From positions 1 through 6,900 of the forward strand of contig JAJZOC010000081.1 in assembly GCA_021852095.1 (NCBI GenBank): 6,900 nucleotides of DNA. Reading direction: 5' to 3'. Shown here piece by piece: positions 1 to 6,900 of the stretch. The notes below the pieces were generated by a model, which saw nothing but the letters and a program-made list of their open reading frames with translations, made no database searches and was not told where the DNA came from. Position numbers and translations under genes: made by a program. The DNA is from a bacterium (GTDB lineage Bacteria; Patescibacteriota; Microgenomatia; Levybacterales; UBA12049). Position 1 is the first letter of the stretch; each line of letters opens with the position of its first letter.

Positions 1-335
1 TGCCAGTCTTTTTTTGCAGAAATGCAACTATATCTTGATTTTTAAACCTACTTTAGAACGCAAAGAGGGAAATAAAGTAATCATAAAAGGAAATGTGGAT
101 GCGGAATTGGTTTTGCATTCAATGATCGAGTATAAAAATTATGACAAAGCTATTATTGTCTCAGGAGACGGTGACTTCCACTGTCTGGTTGAGTATTTGG
201 ATAAACAAGGCAAACTCCTGAAGATATTGGCGCCCACAAAACATTACTCAAGCTTACTACGTAAGTTTAATAGTAAAAACTACATTATACGGATTGATTT
301 ACTAAGAAGTTCTTTAGAACAAAAAAAGACTGGCA
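1..335. repeat. 16-bp perfect inverted repeat flanking the NYN fragment
   Basis: Bases 1-16 (TGCCAGTCTTTTTTTG) are the exact reverse complement of 320-335. Pairing stops on the inner side at 17/319. It may continue outward past the left edge of the window, which cannot be seen. Both arms are coding and each contains a run of seven identical bases, so chance is more likely than for a mixed 16-mer. Confidence 0.5.
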
Positions 336-358
336 TTCGCGGTCGGTCGAAACCTTAA
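2..358 (+). CDS. NYN-domain (PIN-like) protein, 5' end outside window
   Basis: This is the C-terminal part of a NYN-domain protein. The family adopts a PIN-like nuclease fold and is thought to act on RNA. The frame is open from base 2 to the TAA at 356-358. A TTG at 14 could be read as a start, but residues encoded before it (ASLF) run smoothly into FLQKCNYILIFKPT, which looks like the middle of the fold, so the real start should lie upstream. Visible family features are the KGNVDAELVLHSMIEY helix, with an acidic residue typical of the active site, and the strand-loop IIVSGDGDF with two conserved aspartates. The C-terminal LRSSLEQKK and basic tail GIRGRSKP look natural. The first catalytic aspartate of the fold is not in the window. 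There is no evident link to the glycan genes downstream, which are separated by 138 bases. Fold assignment is confident; substrate is unknown. Confidence 0.85.
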   Translation, partial: ASLFLQKCNYILIFKPTLERKEGNKVIIKGNVDAELVLHSMIEYKNYDKAIIVSGDGDFHCLVEYLDKQGKLLKILAPTKHYSSLLRKFNSKNYIIRIDLLRSSLEQKKTGIRGRSKP

Positions 359-408
359 GCTAGTCCAGTCATCGTGATGAAACTAATTTATCACAAAAGA
401 TTAAAAAA

Positions 409-456
409 GTCAAGACAAATTAGCCCTAACCAAAACCACGCTTGGCGAGTCTTGAC
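409..456. repeat. 8-bp inverted repeat overlapping the putative -35 box
   Basis: GTCAAGAC (409-416) pairs with GTCTTGAC (449-456), leaving a 32-base loop that includes a smaller CCAA/TTGG pairing. The right arm overlaps five bases of the -35 hexamer. It could be a regulator site, but the arms are short and chance is possible. No T-run follows, so it is not a typical intrinsic terminator for the NYN gene. Confidence 0.3.
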
Positions 457-479
457 AGGTTTAGAAGGATAGATAAAAC
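452..479 (+). promoter_or_regulatory. Putative sigma-70 promoter for the glycan operon
   Basis: A consensus -35 box TTGACA is at 452-457. Sixteen bases later comes TAAAAC (474-479), which matches the -10 consensus at four of six positions. Transcription would start near 486, giving a leader of only about ten bases before the ATG at 497. The -10 is weak, so the exact assignment is uncertain. It is the only good -35 in the 359-496 gap, and the next five genes show no equivalent. Confidence 0.5.
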
Positions 480-496
480 TAAATAAGTCTTTATAT

Positions 497-1497
497 ATGA
501 AAATTGTTTTCGTTGAAGTTCAAACGTGGGAAAAAGAAATATTGGAAAAGAGTTTTCCTAAGGCCATCTTTATAGATGAAAAATTAACACAAGAAAATGT
601 TGTTAGGTATAAAGACGCAGAGATTCTTTCCTGCTTTATCTATTCAGAGATAACTAAAGATCTTCTTGATAAACTGCCTAATCTTAAATATATTACTACC
701 CGCTCTACAGGATTTGACAATCTGGATATAGATGCCTGCAGAAAACGAAATATTAGCATTTCTAATGTTCCCGAGTATGGAAGCAGTACCGTTGCCGAGT
801 TTACGTTTGGATTACTGCTTGATCTGACACGACAAATTACCAAATCAATTTTGCAGGCAAAACAGCTTAATTTTGATCATCAGACTATTCGGGGAGTTGA
901 TTTGTTTGGGAAAACAATTGGTATTGTCGGGCTTGGAAAAATAGGCAGACATGTACTTCAAATTGCCCAAGGATACGGAATGAATGTGCTTGCGTATAAC
1001 CGCTCGCAAGATGAAAACTTTGCCAAAACAAGGCATTTTACCTATATGGATTTAAACTCGCTCTTGAAAAATTCCGATGTCGTAACGTTTCACCTGCCTC
1101 TTACAAAAGAAACTCATCACATTATTAATCAAAATAATATTCTTATGTTTAAAAAAGGCAGTTTTCTGATTAATGCCGGCCGGGGAGGGTTGATTGATAC
1201 ACAGGCTGTTGTGTTAGGGCTTGAAAAAGGGATACTTGCAGGGGTTGGGCTGGATGTGCTGGAGGGCGAAAATGAATTGCCCGAAGAAGTAGCGATGCTT
1301 AATATTCAGTCTCAAAATGCAGCCCAACTTAAGACGCTTTTGTATAACCATATACTTCTTAATCATCCCAAAGTATTAATTACTCCGCACAACGCATTTA
1401 ACAGTATAGAAGCACTTACGAGAATTCTTGATGTTTCAGTCGAGAATATTAATAGTTTTTTACATGGAGCAGTGCAGAATCCAGTTTACAATAGCTT

Positions 1498-1501
<4 letters not shown>
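497..1501 (+). CDS. D-2-hydroxyacid dehydrogenase (D-lactate dehydrogenase-like)
   Basis: This is a 334-residue cytosolic member of the D-isomer-specific 2-hydroxyacid dehydrogenase family, which reversibly reduces 2-keto acids with NAD(P)H. Length is normal. The nucleotide-binding loop GIVGLGKIG is at 142-150. The catalytic set is Arg229 (in NAGRGG), Glu258 (in LDVLEGE, five residues after Asp253, the same spacing as in Lactobacillus D-lactate dehydrogenase) and His298 (in TPHNA). Before His298 lies a longer segment (about 264-291) than in classical D-lactate dehydrogenase. At the end of the second Rossmann strand, where NAD enzymes usually have Asp, this protein has Asn168 followed by Arg169-Ser170, which hints at NADPH use. 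No Shine-Dalgarno is visible before ATG 497, which fits the short leader predicted from the promoter. The stop overlaps the next start (ATGA, 1498-1501). Substrate is uncertain: lactate, phosphoglycerate-type or hydroxypyruvate-type acids are all possible. Confidence 0.9.
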
Positions 1502-2720
<1,219 letters not shown>

Positions 2721-2724
<4 letters not shown>

Positions 2725-3968
2725 GAGTGGCGTTGGTTTATGACAGGGTAAACAAGTGGGGAGGGGCGGAAAGAGTTTTGTTGGCTCTTCATAAATTATT
2801 TCCTGACGCGCCGCTTTACACTTCGGTTTACGACAACAAAAAAGCGCTTTGGGCAAAAGTTTTCGATATTAGAACTTCATTTCTTCAAAAATTTCCGTTT
2901 TCTAAGCATCACGAGTTATACGCTTTATTAATGCCTATTGCATTTGAAAGTTTTTTCTCCCAAGGCGGATCCGCCTCTGGCGGAAATTTCGATGAGTATA
3001 ATTTGGTAATTTCCGTAACATCGGAAGCGGCAAAAGGAATTATTACCAAGCCCAAAACAAAACATATTTGCTATTGCTTAACGCCGACTCGCTATTTGTG
3101 GAGCGGATATGATGAATATTTTAAGAATCCTGTTTTAAAATTTCTATCAAAGCCCGCTGTTTCTTATTTAAAATTCTGGGACAAAATTGCCGCGCAAAGA
3201 CCGGATAGCTATATCGCGATTTCAAAAGAAGCAAAGAGAAGGATTAAAGAATATTATAATCGAGATTCAGAAGTAGTTTATCCGCCATTGATGTTTGAAG
3301 AAAACTTCGCTCGGCAACCGCGCGTTTCAGATGACGCTCGGCTGCAAAATTCCGAAAACCAACAATTAAATCCTGCCTCGCTAAATAAAATTCGGCGCCA
3401 AGCAGAAACACAGCCGAATTTTAGTTCATCTGAGAGCGGGTTGTCTCGCTATTTTCTTATTGTTTCTCGTTTAGTTCCTTATAAAAGGATAGATCTTGCG
3501 ATTAAAACTTTTAACAAACTGGGTCTGTCTTTAAAGATTGTAGGAACAGGATCGGAACTTGCTAAATTAAAAGCTATGGCTAAAGGTAATATTGAATTTT
3601 TGGGTAACTTGACTGATGGTGAGTTAGTAAGTTATTATAGTGAATGTCGCGCCTTAATTTTTCCGGGCGTGGAAGATTTCGGGTTAACTATATTGGAAGC
3701 TCAAAGTTTTGGAAAACCGGTAATTGCTTTTAGGGGCGGAGGAGCGCAAGAAACAATAATTGATCCTTCGACAGGCTCAGGATCTGCGACCGGTATATTT
3801 TTTGACAAACAGACTGTTGAAAGTCTCGAGACAGCAATAGAACAATTTAATAATTTAACAATTAAACCGGGGGATTGTATAAGACAGGCGGAGAAATTTA
3901 GTTTCGAAACATTCAAAAAACAATTTATGAATGCTATTAACAATATAGATAGCAATTTAGCAATATAG
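2721..3968 (+). CDS. WbaZ-like GT4 glycosyltransferase (probable mannosyltransferase) with three inserts
   Basis: This is a 415-residue GT-B fold, family GT4 enzyme of the WbaZ/RfbU-like group, which adds mannose from GDP-mannose to lipid-linked O-antigen-type glycans in the cytoplasm. Group hallmarks are ALVYDRVNKWGGAERVL (4-20), FPDAPLYTSVYD, the CYCLTPTRYLW block (118-127), VVYPPL, FLIVSRLVPYKRIDLAI (245-261) and the EX7E motif Glu318-Glu326 in GVEDFGLTILEAQ. Three stretches appear inserted: about 81-89 (QGGSASGGN), about 196-243 between the two domains, and about 349-357 (PSTGSGS). Each corresponds to a palindromic DNA element listed separately, and all preserve the frame. A good Shine-Dalgarno, GAGGTGG (2707-2713), lies seven bases before ATG 2721, and the start overlaps the upstream stop (ATGA). 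The next gene supplies the matching GDP-mannose activity, which supports the mannose call. Confidence 0.9.
2964..2984. repeat. Overlapping palindromes encoding GGSASGG
   Basis: GGCGGATCCGCC (2964-2975) is a perfect 12-base palindrome. It overlaps a second hairpin, TCCGCC-tct-GGCGGA (2970-2984), so the two folds exclude each other. The element is much more GC-rich than its surroundings. It encodes GGSASGG at residues 82-88 of the WbaZ-like enzyme, between AFESFF and DEYNLVIS, a loop in the N-terminal domain. Confidence 0.75.
3315..3443. repeat. About 130-base compound foldback in the interdomain linker
   Basis: Nested inverted repeats are visible. CAACC (3315-3319) pairs with GGTTG (3439-3443), and TCAGATGA (3327-3334) pairs with TCATCTGA (3426-3433). 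An inner perfect 10-base stem joins AAAATTCGGC (3387-3396) and GCCGAATTTT (3413-3422) over a 16-base loop. CGGCTG (3339-3344) can compete for CAGCCG (3411-3416). The tract encodes residues about 199-241, polar and low in hydrophobics, where relatives have only a short linker between VVYPP and YFLIVSRL. Exact boundaries are uncertain. Confidence 0.65.
3762..3784. repeat. Short hairpin element encoding DPSTGSGS
   Basis: GATCCT (3762-3767) and AGGATC (3779-3784) form a six-base stem around TCGACAGGCTC. The core CCTTCGACAGGCTCAGG resembles a recurrent dispersed element of candidate-phylum genomes. In this frame it contributes DPSTGSGS to the WbaZ-like enzyme between QETII and ATGIFF, where relatives usually have a tight turn. 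Confidence 0.7.
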
Positions 3969-3980
3969 TAATTTACGTTT

Positions 3981-5063
3981 ATGAAGATTATAATCTTTGC
4001 CGGAGGAGTAGGCACGAGGCTTTGGCCGGTGTCCCGAAAAAATACCCCGAAGCAGTTTGAAAAGATCTACGGAGATTATTCAACACTGCAGCTTGCTGCT
4101 AAACGTCTTCAGCCGGATTTTTCCTGGGATGATTTATATGTTTCTACGGGAAAAGCATATGTTGATATAGTTGCTAAGCAGCTTCCTAAAATGCCCAAAG
4201 ATCATATCATCGGAGAACCTGAAATGAGAGATGTTGGTCCGGCGGTAGGACTTATAGCAGGAATTCTAATGAAGGAAAGTCCGGATGAGCCAATGGCTAT
4301 TCTCTGGAGTGATCATTTGGTGGCAGAAGAAGAACATTTTAGAAAAATTCTCCTTACAGCAGGAGAAGTTGTTACAGATGATCCTGGAAAAATTATCTTC
4401 GTCGGTCAAAAGCCGCGGTTTGCAAGCGTTAATTTAGGTTGGATTGATTACGGCGGCGAAGTATTTTCTAGAAATGATCTTTCATTCCGTGCATTCTTAG
4501 GGTTTAAATATAAGCCAGAGACGGAAACGGCGGAACAATATATCAAAAGCGGACATCATGCGTGGAATCTTGGTTATTTTGTAACAACTCCGCGATTTTT
4601 ATGGAGCCGCTATAAGACTTCTGCTCCTGAAATATTTAATGGCCTTCAGAAAATTACAGAAAATTGGAAAACAGGTAATTTTTCAACAGTGCTTGAAGAA
4701 GTATATCCAACGCTTGAAAAAATCCATTTTGACAATGCAATTTTAGAAAAACTTGATCCATCAAGCGCCTTAGTAATTTCTGAAAATATTGGGTGGAGCG
4801 ACATTGGAGCTTGGGAAGCGTTGAAAGAGGCATTGACAAACAGCGAGGAAGAAAATCTTGTTAAAGGCAATGTTATGCTTGAAGACTCAAGAGACTCTTT
4901 GGCATTTAATTATACTAATCAATTATGTGTGGGTATAGATTTGGATAAGCTGCTTGTAATAACTACTCCCGACGTAATATTGGTTTGTCCGAAAACGTCT
5001 GTGCCAAAAATAAAAAAGTTTGTTGAGAAGTTGGCAGGAACTCCCCACGAACATCTTACTTAA
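3981..5063 (+). CDS. manC: Mannose-1-phosphate guanylyltransferase
   Basis: This cytosolic enzyme should make GDP-mannose from mannose-1-phosphate and GTP. The 360-residue length matches single-domain forms without the fused phosphomannose isomerase cupin. The nucleotidyltransferase signature FAGGVGTRLWPVSR is at 6-19, followed by PKQF (23-26). Metal or nucleotide contacts are expected at SDH (110-112) and at Asp274 in GWSDIGAW (271-278). FDNAILEK (250-257) matches the family's conserved acidic block. Two usual motifs vary: the FVEKP sugar-binding block reads GFKYKP (174-179), losing the glutamate, and WNSGMF reads WNLGYF (195-200). The start is 12 bases after the preceding stop with no evident Shine-Dalgarno, consistent with coupling to the upstream gene. 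It probably supplies donor to the two glycosyltransferases just upstream. A different sugar-1-phosphate cannot be excluded because of the altered motifs, but the overall pattern favours mannose. The symbol is given by function, not by exact orthology. Confidence 0.88.
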   Translation: MKIIIFAGGVGTRLWPVSRKNTPKQFEKIYGDYSTLQLAAKRLQPDFSWDDLYVSTGKAYVDIVAKQLPKMPKDHIIGEPEMRDVGPAVGLIAGILMKESPDEPMAILWSDHLVAEEEHFRKILLTAGEVVTDDPGKIIFVGQKPRFASVNLGWIDYGGEVFSRNDLSFRAFLGFKYKPETETAEQYIKSGHHAWNLGYFVTTPRFLWSRYKTSAPEIFNGLQKITENWKTGNFSTVLEEVYPTLEKIHFDNAILEKLDPSSALVISENIGWSDIGAWEALKEALTNSEEENLVKGNVMLEDSRDSLAFNYTNQLCVGIDLDKLLVITTPDVILVCPKTSVPKIKKFVEKLAGTPHEHLT

Positions 5064-5100
5064 TGAAGAATTTTAATCCTAGTTTTTTAAGCTATCGATT

Positions 5101-5766
5101 ATGCCGTATATAGAAATTAAGAAAAGTCCACTGTATGAATTAATCAAAAGGGCAATAGATGTAGTTTTTGCATTTTTGCTTCTTCTGCTGTTTTTACCGG
5201 TACTTCTTATTGTTTCAGTAGCCATAGTTGTTGATTCTCCCGGTCCTATTCTTGCCGATACGCCGGAGAGGGTTGGTAAAAACGGCAAGCTTTTTAAAAT
5301 GTATAAATTCAGGTCTATGATGCCAAACGCTCATGAAATTCTTCGTCAAAATCCTAAATTTGCAATGCTTCTCAACGAATACAAGAAAGGAAGTTATAAG
5401 CTCAAGAACGATCCTAGGGTTACACATGTTGGAAAATTCCTGCGTAAACATTCGCTTGATGAAGTGCCTCAATTTATAAATGTTTTAAAAGGAGAAATGA
5501 GTATAGTAGGACCCCGGGCATATTATCCCGATGAATTAAGAGAACAGCAGAAAAAATATCCAAACACACAAGAAAGCGTTAAAATAGTACTCTCGGTAAA
5601 ACCTGGTATTACAGGTTTTTGGCAGGTTTCAGGCAGGAGCGAAATAAATTTTGATAAACGAATAGAAATGGATGCAGATTATGTTAGAGAAAGATCGATT
5701 TTATATGATTTGAATATTATCCTGAAAACTCCATGGGCAATGATCGCGGGTAAAGGGGCGTTATAA
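5101..5766 (+). CDS. Undecaprenyl-phosphate sugar phosphotransferase (monotopic PGT)
   Basis: This 221-residue bacterial sugar transferase (Bac_transf family, PglC-like small form) would transfer a sugar-1-phosphate from a UDP-sugar or similar donor to undecaprenyl phosphate, starting lipid-linked glycan synthesis at the inner leaflet. It has the KRAID motif (16-20), a hydrophobic re-entrant helix at about 20-44 ending in DSPGP (45-49), YKFRSM (68-73), the catalytic Asp120-Glu121 pair in HSLDEVPQ, the SIVGPR block (134-139) and KPGITGFWQVSGRS (167-180). The usual VGPRP reads VGPRA, followed by YYPDEL. No extra N-terminal membrane bundle of the WbaP type is present. An in-frame TAG at 5080-5082 excludes a longer N-terminus, so ATG 5101 is the start. 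It lies 37 bases after the preceding gene, probably in the same transcript. The sugar added cannot be read from sequence. Confidence 0.92.
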   Translation: MPYIEIKKSPLYELIKRAIDVVFAFLLLLLFLPVLLIVSVAIVVDSPGPILADTPERVGKNGKLFKMYKFRSMMPNAHEILRQNPKFAMLLNEYKKGSYKLKNDPRVTHVGKFLRKHSLDEVPQFINVLKGEMSIVGPRAYYPDELREQQKKYPNTQESVKIVLSVKPGITGFWQVSGRSEINFDKRIEMDADYVRERSILYDLNIILKTPWAMIAGKGAL

Positions 5767-5774
5767 ATTTATAA
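5761..5774. repeat. 14-base AT-only perfect palindrome over the stop codon
   Basis: TTATAAATTTATAA is its own reverse complement and includes the TAA stop at 5764-5766. It has no GC pairs and no adjoining T-run of terminator type, so it is at best a weak hairpin. It is recorded because it sits at the operon end. Confidence 0.35.
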
Positions 5775-5798
5775 GTCCCTAATTTTTATTACTTTCTA

Positions 5799-5828
5799 TT
5801 GACATGGTTAGGTATTTTTGGTTATGAT
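5799..5828 (+). promoter_or_regulatory. Near-consensus sigma-70 promoter, probably giving a leaderless mRNA
   Basis: TTGACA (5799-5804) is a perfect -35 box. After 18 bases comes TATGAT (5823-5828), a five-of-six match to the -10. Only seven bases separate the -10 from ATG 5836, so the expected first transcribed base is at or next to the A of the start codon. No Shine-Dalgarno is present, which fits leaderless translation. It would separate expression of the DUF4012 gene from the glycan operon. Confidence 0.75.
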
Positions 5829-5835
5829 TTAAGCT

Positions 5836-6900
5836 ATGGAAGGTTTAGAAAAAATTGATTTATCTCCTGCTCATAGAAAAGATGCGGGAACTGGTGGAAG
5901 AAGATTTCTCTCAAAAAAGTTAGCGATAATTTTAGCTGTCGTACTGATTTTTGTAGGAATTTTAGTTTTTGCGGTATTTTTACCTGCCAGAAGAACCTAT
6001 TCCTCAGCGCTTACGACTTATAAAGATGCTAAGAGTGCGTACGATGCCATAAAAAAGCAAAATGTAGGCTTAGCGAGCTCGCAAATTATTAAGACAAAAC
6101 AGGATTTAACGGAAACTCAAAATGATTTTCATGCTCTGTCTTTTTTAAAATTTGTTCCGATCGCGAGCGGCTATTATAATGACGCGGATCATCTTATGAA
6201 GGCAGGTTTTGCTTCTTTGGATGCCGGTCAGGTGCTTGTAGATGCTGTTAAGCCTTACGAAGATGTTTTGGGATTAAAGGGTAAAGGAAGTTTTGTAATG
6301 GGTTCTGCCCAACAAAGGATTCAGACGGCGGTACTTACTATGGGTAAAATTACTCCGAGGATTGACGATGTAGCGAAGTATCTTTCGACGGCAAAATCCG
6401 AAATAGACCAAGTGGATCCTAATCATTACCCTGGATTTTTAGAGGGAGGCAAGATTAAAAACCAACTGACTCAAGTTAAATCTCTTGCGGATCAGGGTGT
6501 TACATTTATAAACCAGGCAAGACCTTTAATAAAAGTTTTGCCTGCTCTTTTAGGAGAGACAAGCGAGAAAAAGTATTTGGTGCTTTTCCAAAACGACAAA
6601 GAGTTAAGACCTACGGGAGGATTTATTACAGCATATGCTATTTTTAGAGTGGATAAAGGGAATATTTTTATAGAGTCATCGGATGATATATATAATTTAG
6701 ATAACAGAGTTCCCTATAAGAAGACTGCTCCGGCGCCTATTTTAAAATATCTTACTAATGTTCCTAAGTTAAATCTCCGAGATACAAATCTTTCTCCGGA
6801 CTTTATAGATTCGATGAAAACATTTAATTCATTATATAATACTATACCTGGCAGAACAAAGGTTGATGGAATAATAGCTTTGGATACAAATGTTCTTGTG
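5836..6900 (+). CDS. DUF4012 membrane-anchored protein, 3' end outside window
   Basis: The frame is open from ATG 5836 to the right edge (355 codons seen, no stop), so the protein is C-terminally incomplete here; DUF4012 proteins usually run well beyond 500 residues. A basic cytoplasmic tail of about 28 residues (GGRRFLSKK) precedes one transmembrane helix at about 29-50, followed by PARRTY. The rest is therefore probably outside the cell membrane. Residues about 56-235 look helical and partly coiled. The family block starts at KKYLVLFQNDKELRP (245-259) and continues TGGFITAY (260-267), the strongest recognition feature. DUF4012 genes are common next to polysaccharide genes in Patescibacteria and Actinobacteria; the biochemical role is unknown to me. 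The start is supported by the promoter, which places transcription onset at this ATG. Confidence 0.88.
   Translation, partial: MEGLEKIDLSPAHRKDAGTGGRRFLSKKLAIILAVVLIFVGILVFAVFLPARRTYSSALTTYKDAKSAYDAIKKQNVGLASSQIIKTKQDLTETQNDFHALSFLKFVPIASGYYNDADHLMKAGFASLDAGQVLVDAVKPYEDVLGLKGKGSFVMGSAQQRIQTAVLTMGKITPRIDDVAKYLSTAKSEIDQVDPNHYPGFLEGGKIKNQLTQVKSLADQGVTFINQARPLIKVLPALLGETSEKKYLVLFQNDKELRPTGGFITAYAIFRVDKGNIFIESSDDIYNLDNRVPYKKTAPAPILKYLTNVPKLNLRDTNLSPDFIDSMKTFNSLYNTIPGRTKVDGIIALDTNVLV

Noticed and set aside
14..16. TTG at 14 as the start of the NYN gene
   Set aside because: The frame stays open to the window edge and the residues around it look like the middle of the fold, so the start is most likely upstream.
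369..380. Small hairpin TCATC-GT-GATGA after the NYN gene, considered as a terminator
   Set aside because: The two-base loop is too tight, the stem has only five pairs, and no T-run follows.
3941..3968. Three copies of CAATWTAG at the end of the WbaZ-like gene
   Set aside because: The copies are short, AT-rich and irregularly spaced, so they are easily explained by composition.
3701..4015. Minus-strand open frame of about 104 codons, plus other minus-strand frames at 640-1036, 4646-4870 and 5079-5472
   Set aside because: All lie opposite well-supported genes with recognised motifs, and their translations show no family features. The piece reading PEPVEGS is the antisense of the dispersed hairpin element.

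Overview
The window looks like a surface-glycan assembly locus from an uncultured bacterium of the Candidate Phyla Radiation (Patescibacteria), most likely the Microgenomates side. This assignment is inferred from AT-rich composition, tight plus-strand packing with ATGA start/stop overlaps, a small NYN-domain protein and a DUF4012 membrane protein of the kinds common in these genomes, and dispersed palindromes sitting inside genes. TGA acts as a normal stop at two gene ends, so the Gracilibacteria/SR1 code (TGA = Gly) does not apply.

Layout: all genes are on the plus strand. At the left edge lies the 3' part of a NYN (PIN-like nuclease) gene ending at 358. A 138-base gap (359-496) carries a plausible promoter. 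An apparent operon follows from 497 to 5766: a D-2-hydroxyacid dehydrogenase (497-1501), a GT4 glycosyltransferase (1498-2724), a WbaZ-like GT4 glycosyltransferase (2721-3968), a mannose-1-phosphate guanylyltransferase (3981-5063) and a monotopic undecaprenyl-phosphate sugar transferase (5101-5766). After a short gap with a near-consensus promoter, a DUF4012 membrane-anchored protein starts at 5836 and runs off the right edge. No stretch over 300 bases lacks a gene.

How the genes fit together: the guanylyltransferase would make GDP-mannose. The sugar transferase would load the first sugar phosphate onto undecaprenyl phosphate at the membrane. The two GT4 enzymes would extend the lipid-linked glycan, at least one probably with mannose. 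The DUF4012 protein has its own promoter and may act in envelope or glycan biology, but its function is unknown. The dehydrogenase is translationally coupled to the first glycosyltransferase, yet its link to the glycan is unclear. No flippase, polymerase or ligase is visible here.

The most unusual signal is in the two adjacent glycosyltransferase genes. They carry six embedded repeat-like tracts: a 70-base heptanucleotide array, an AT heptamer tract split by a GC-rich element, a 64-base double-hairpin palindrome, a short overlapping palindrome, a roughly 130-base compound foldback and a 23-base hairpin. All keep the reading frame open, and all appear to fall in loops or linkers between conserved parts of the fold. 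I saw nothing comparable in the other genes of the window.
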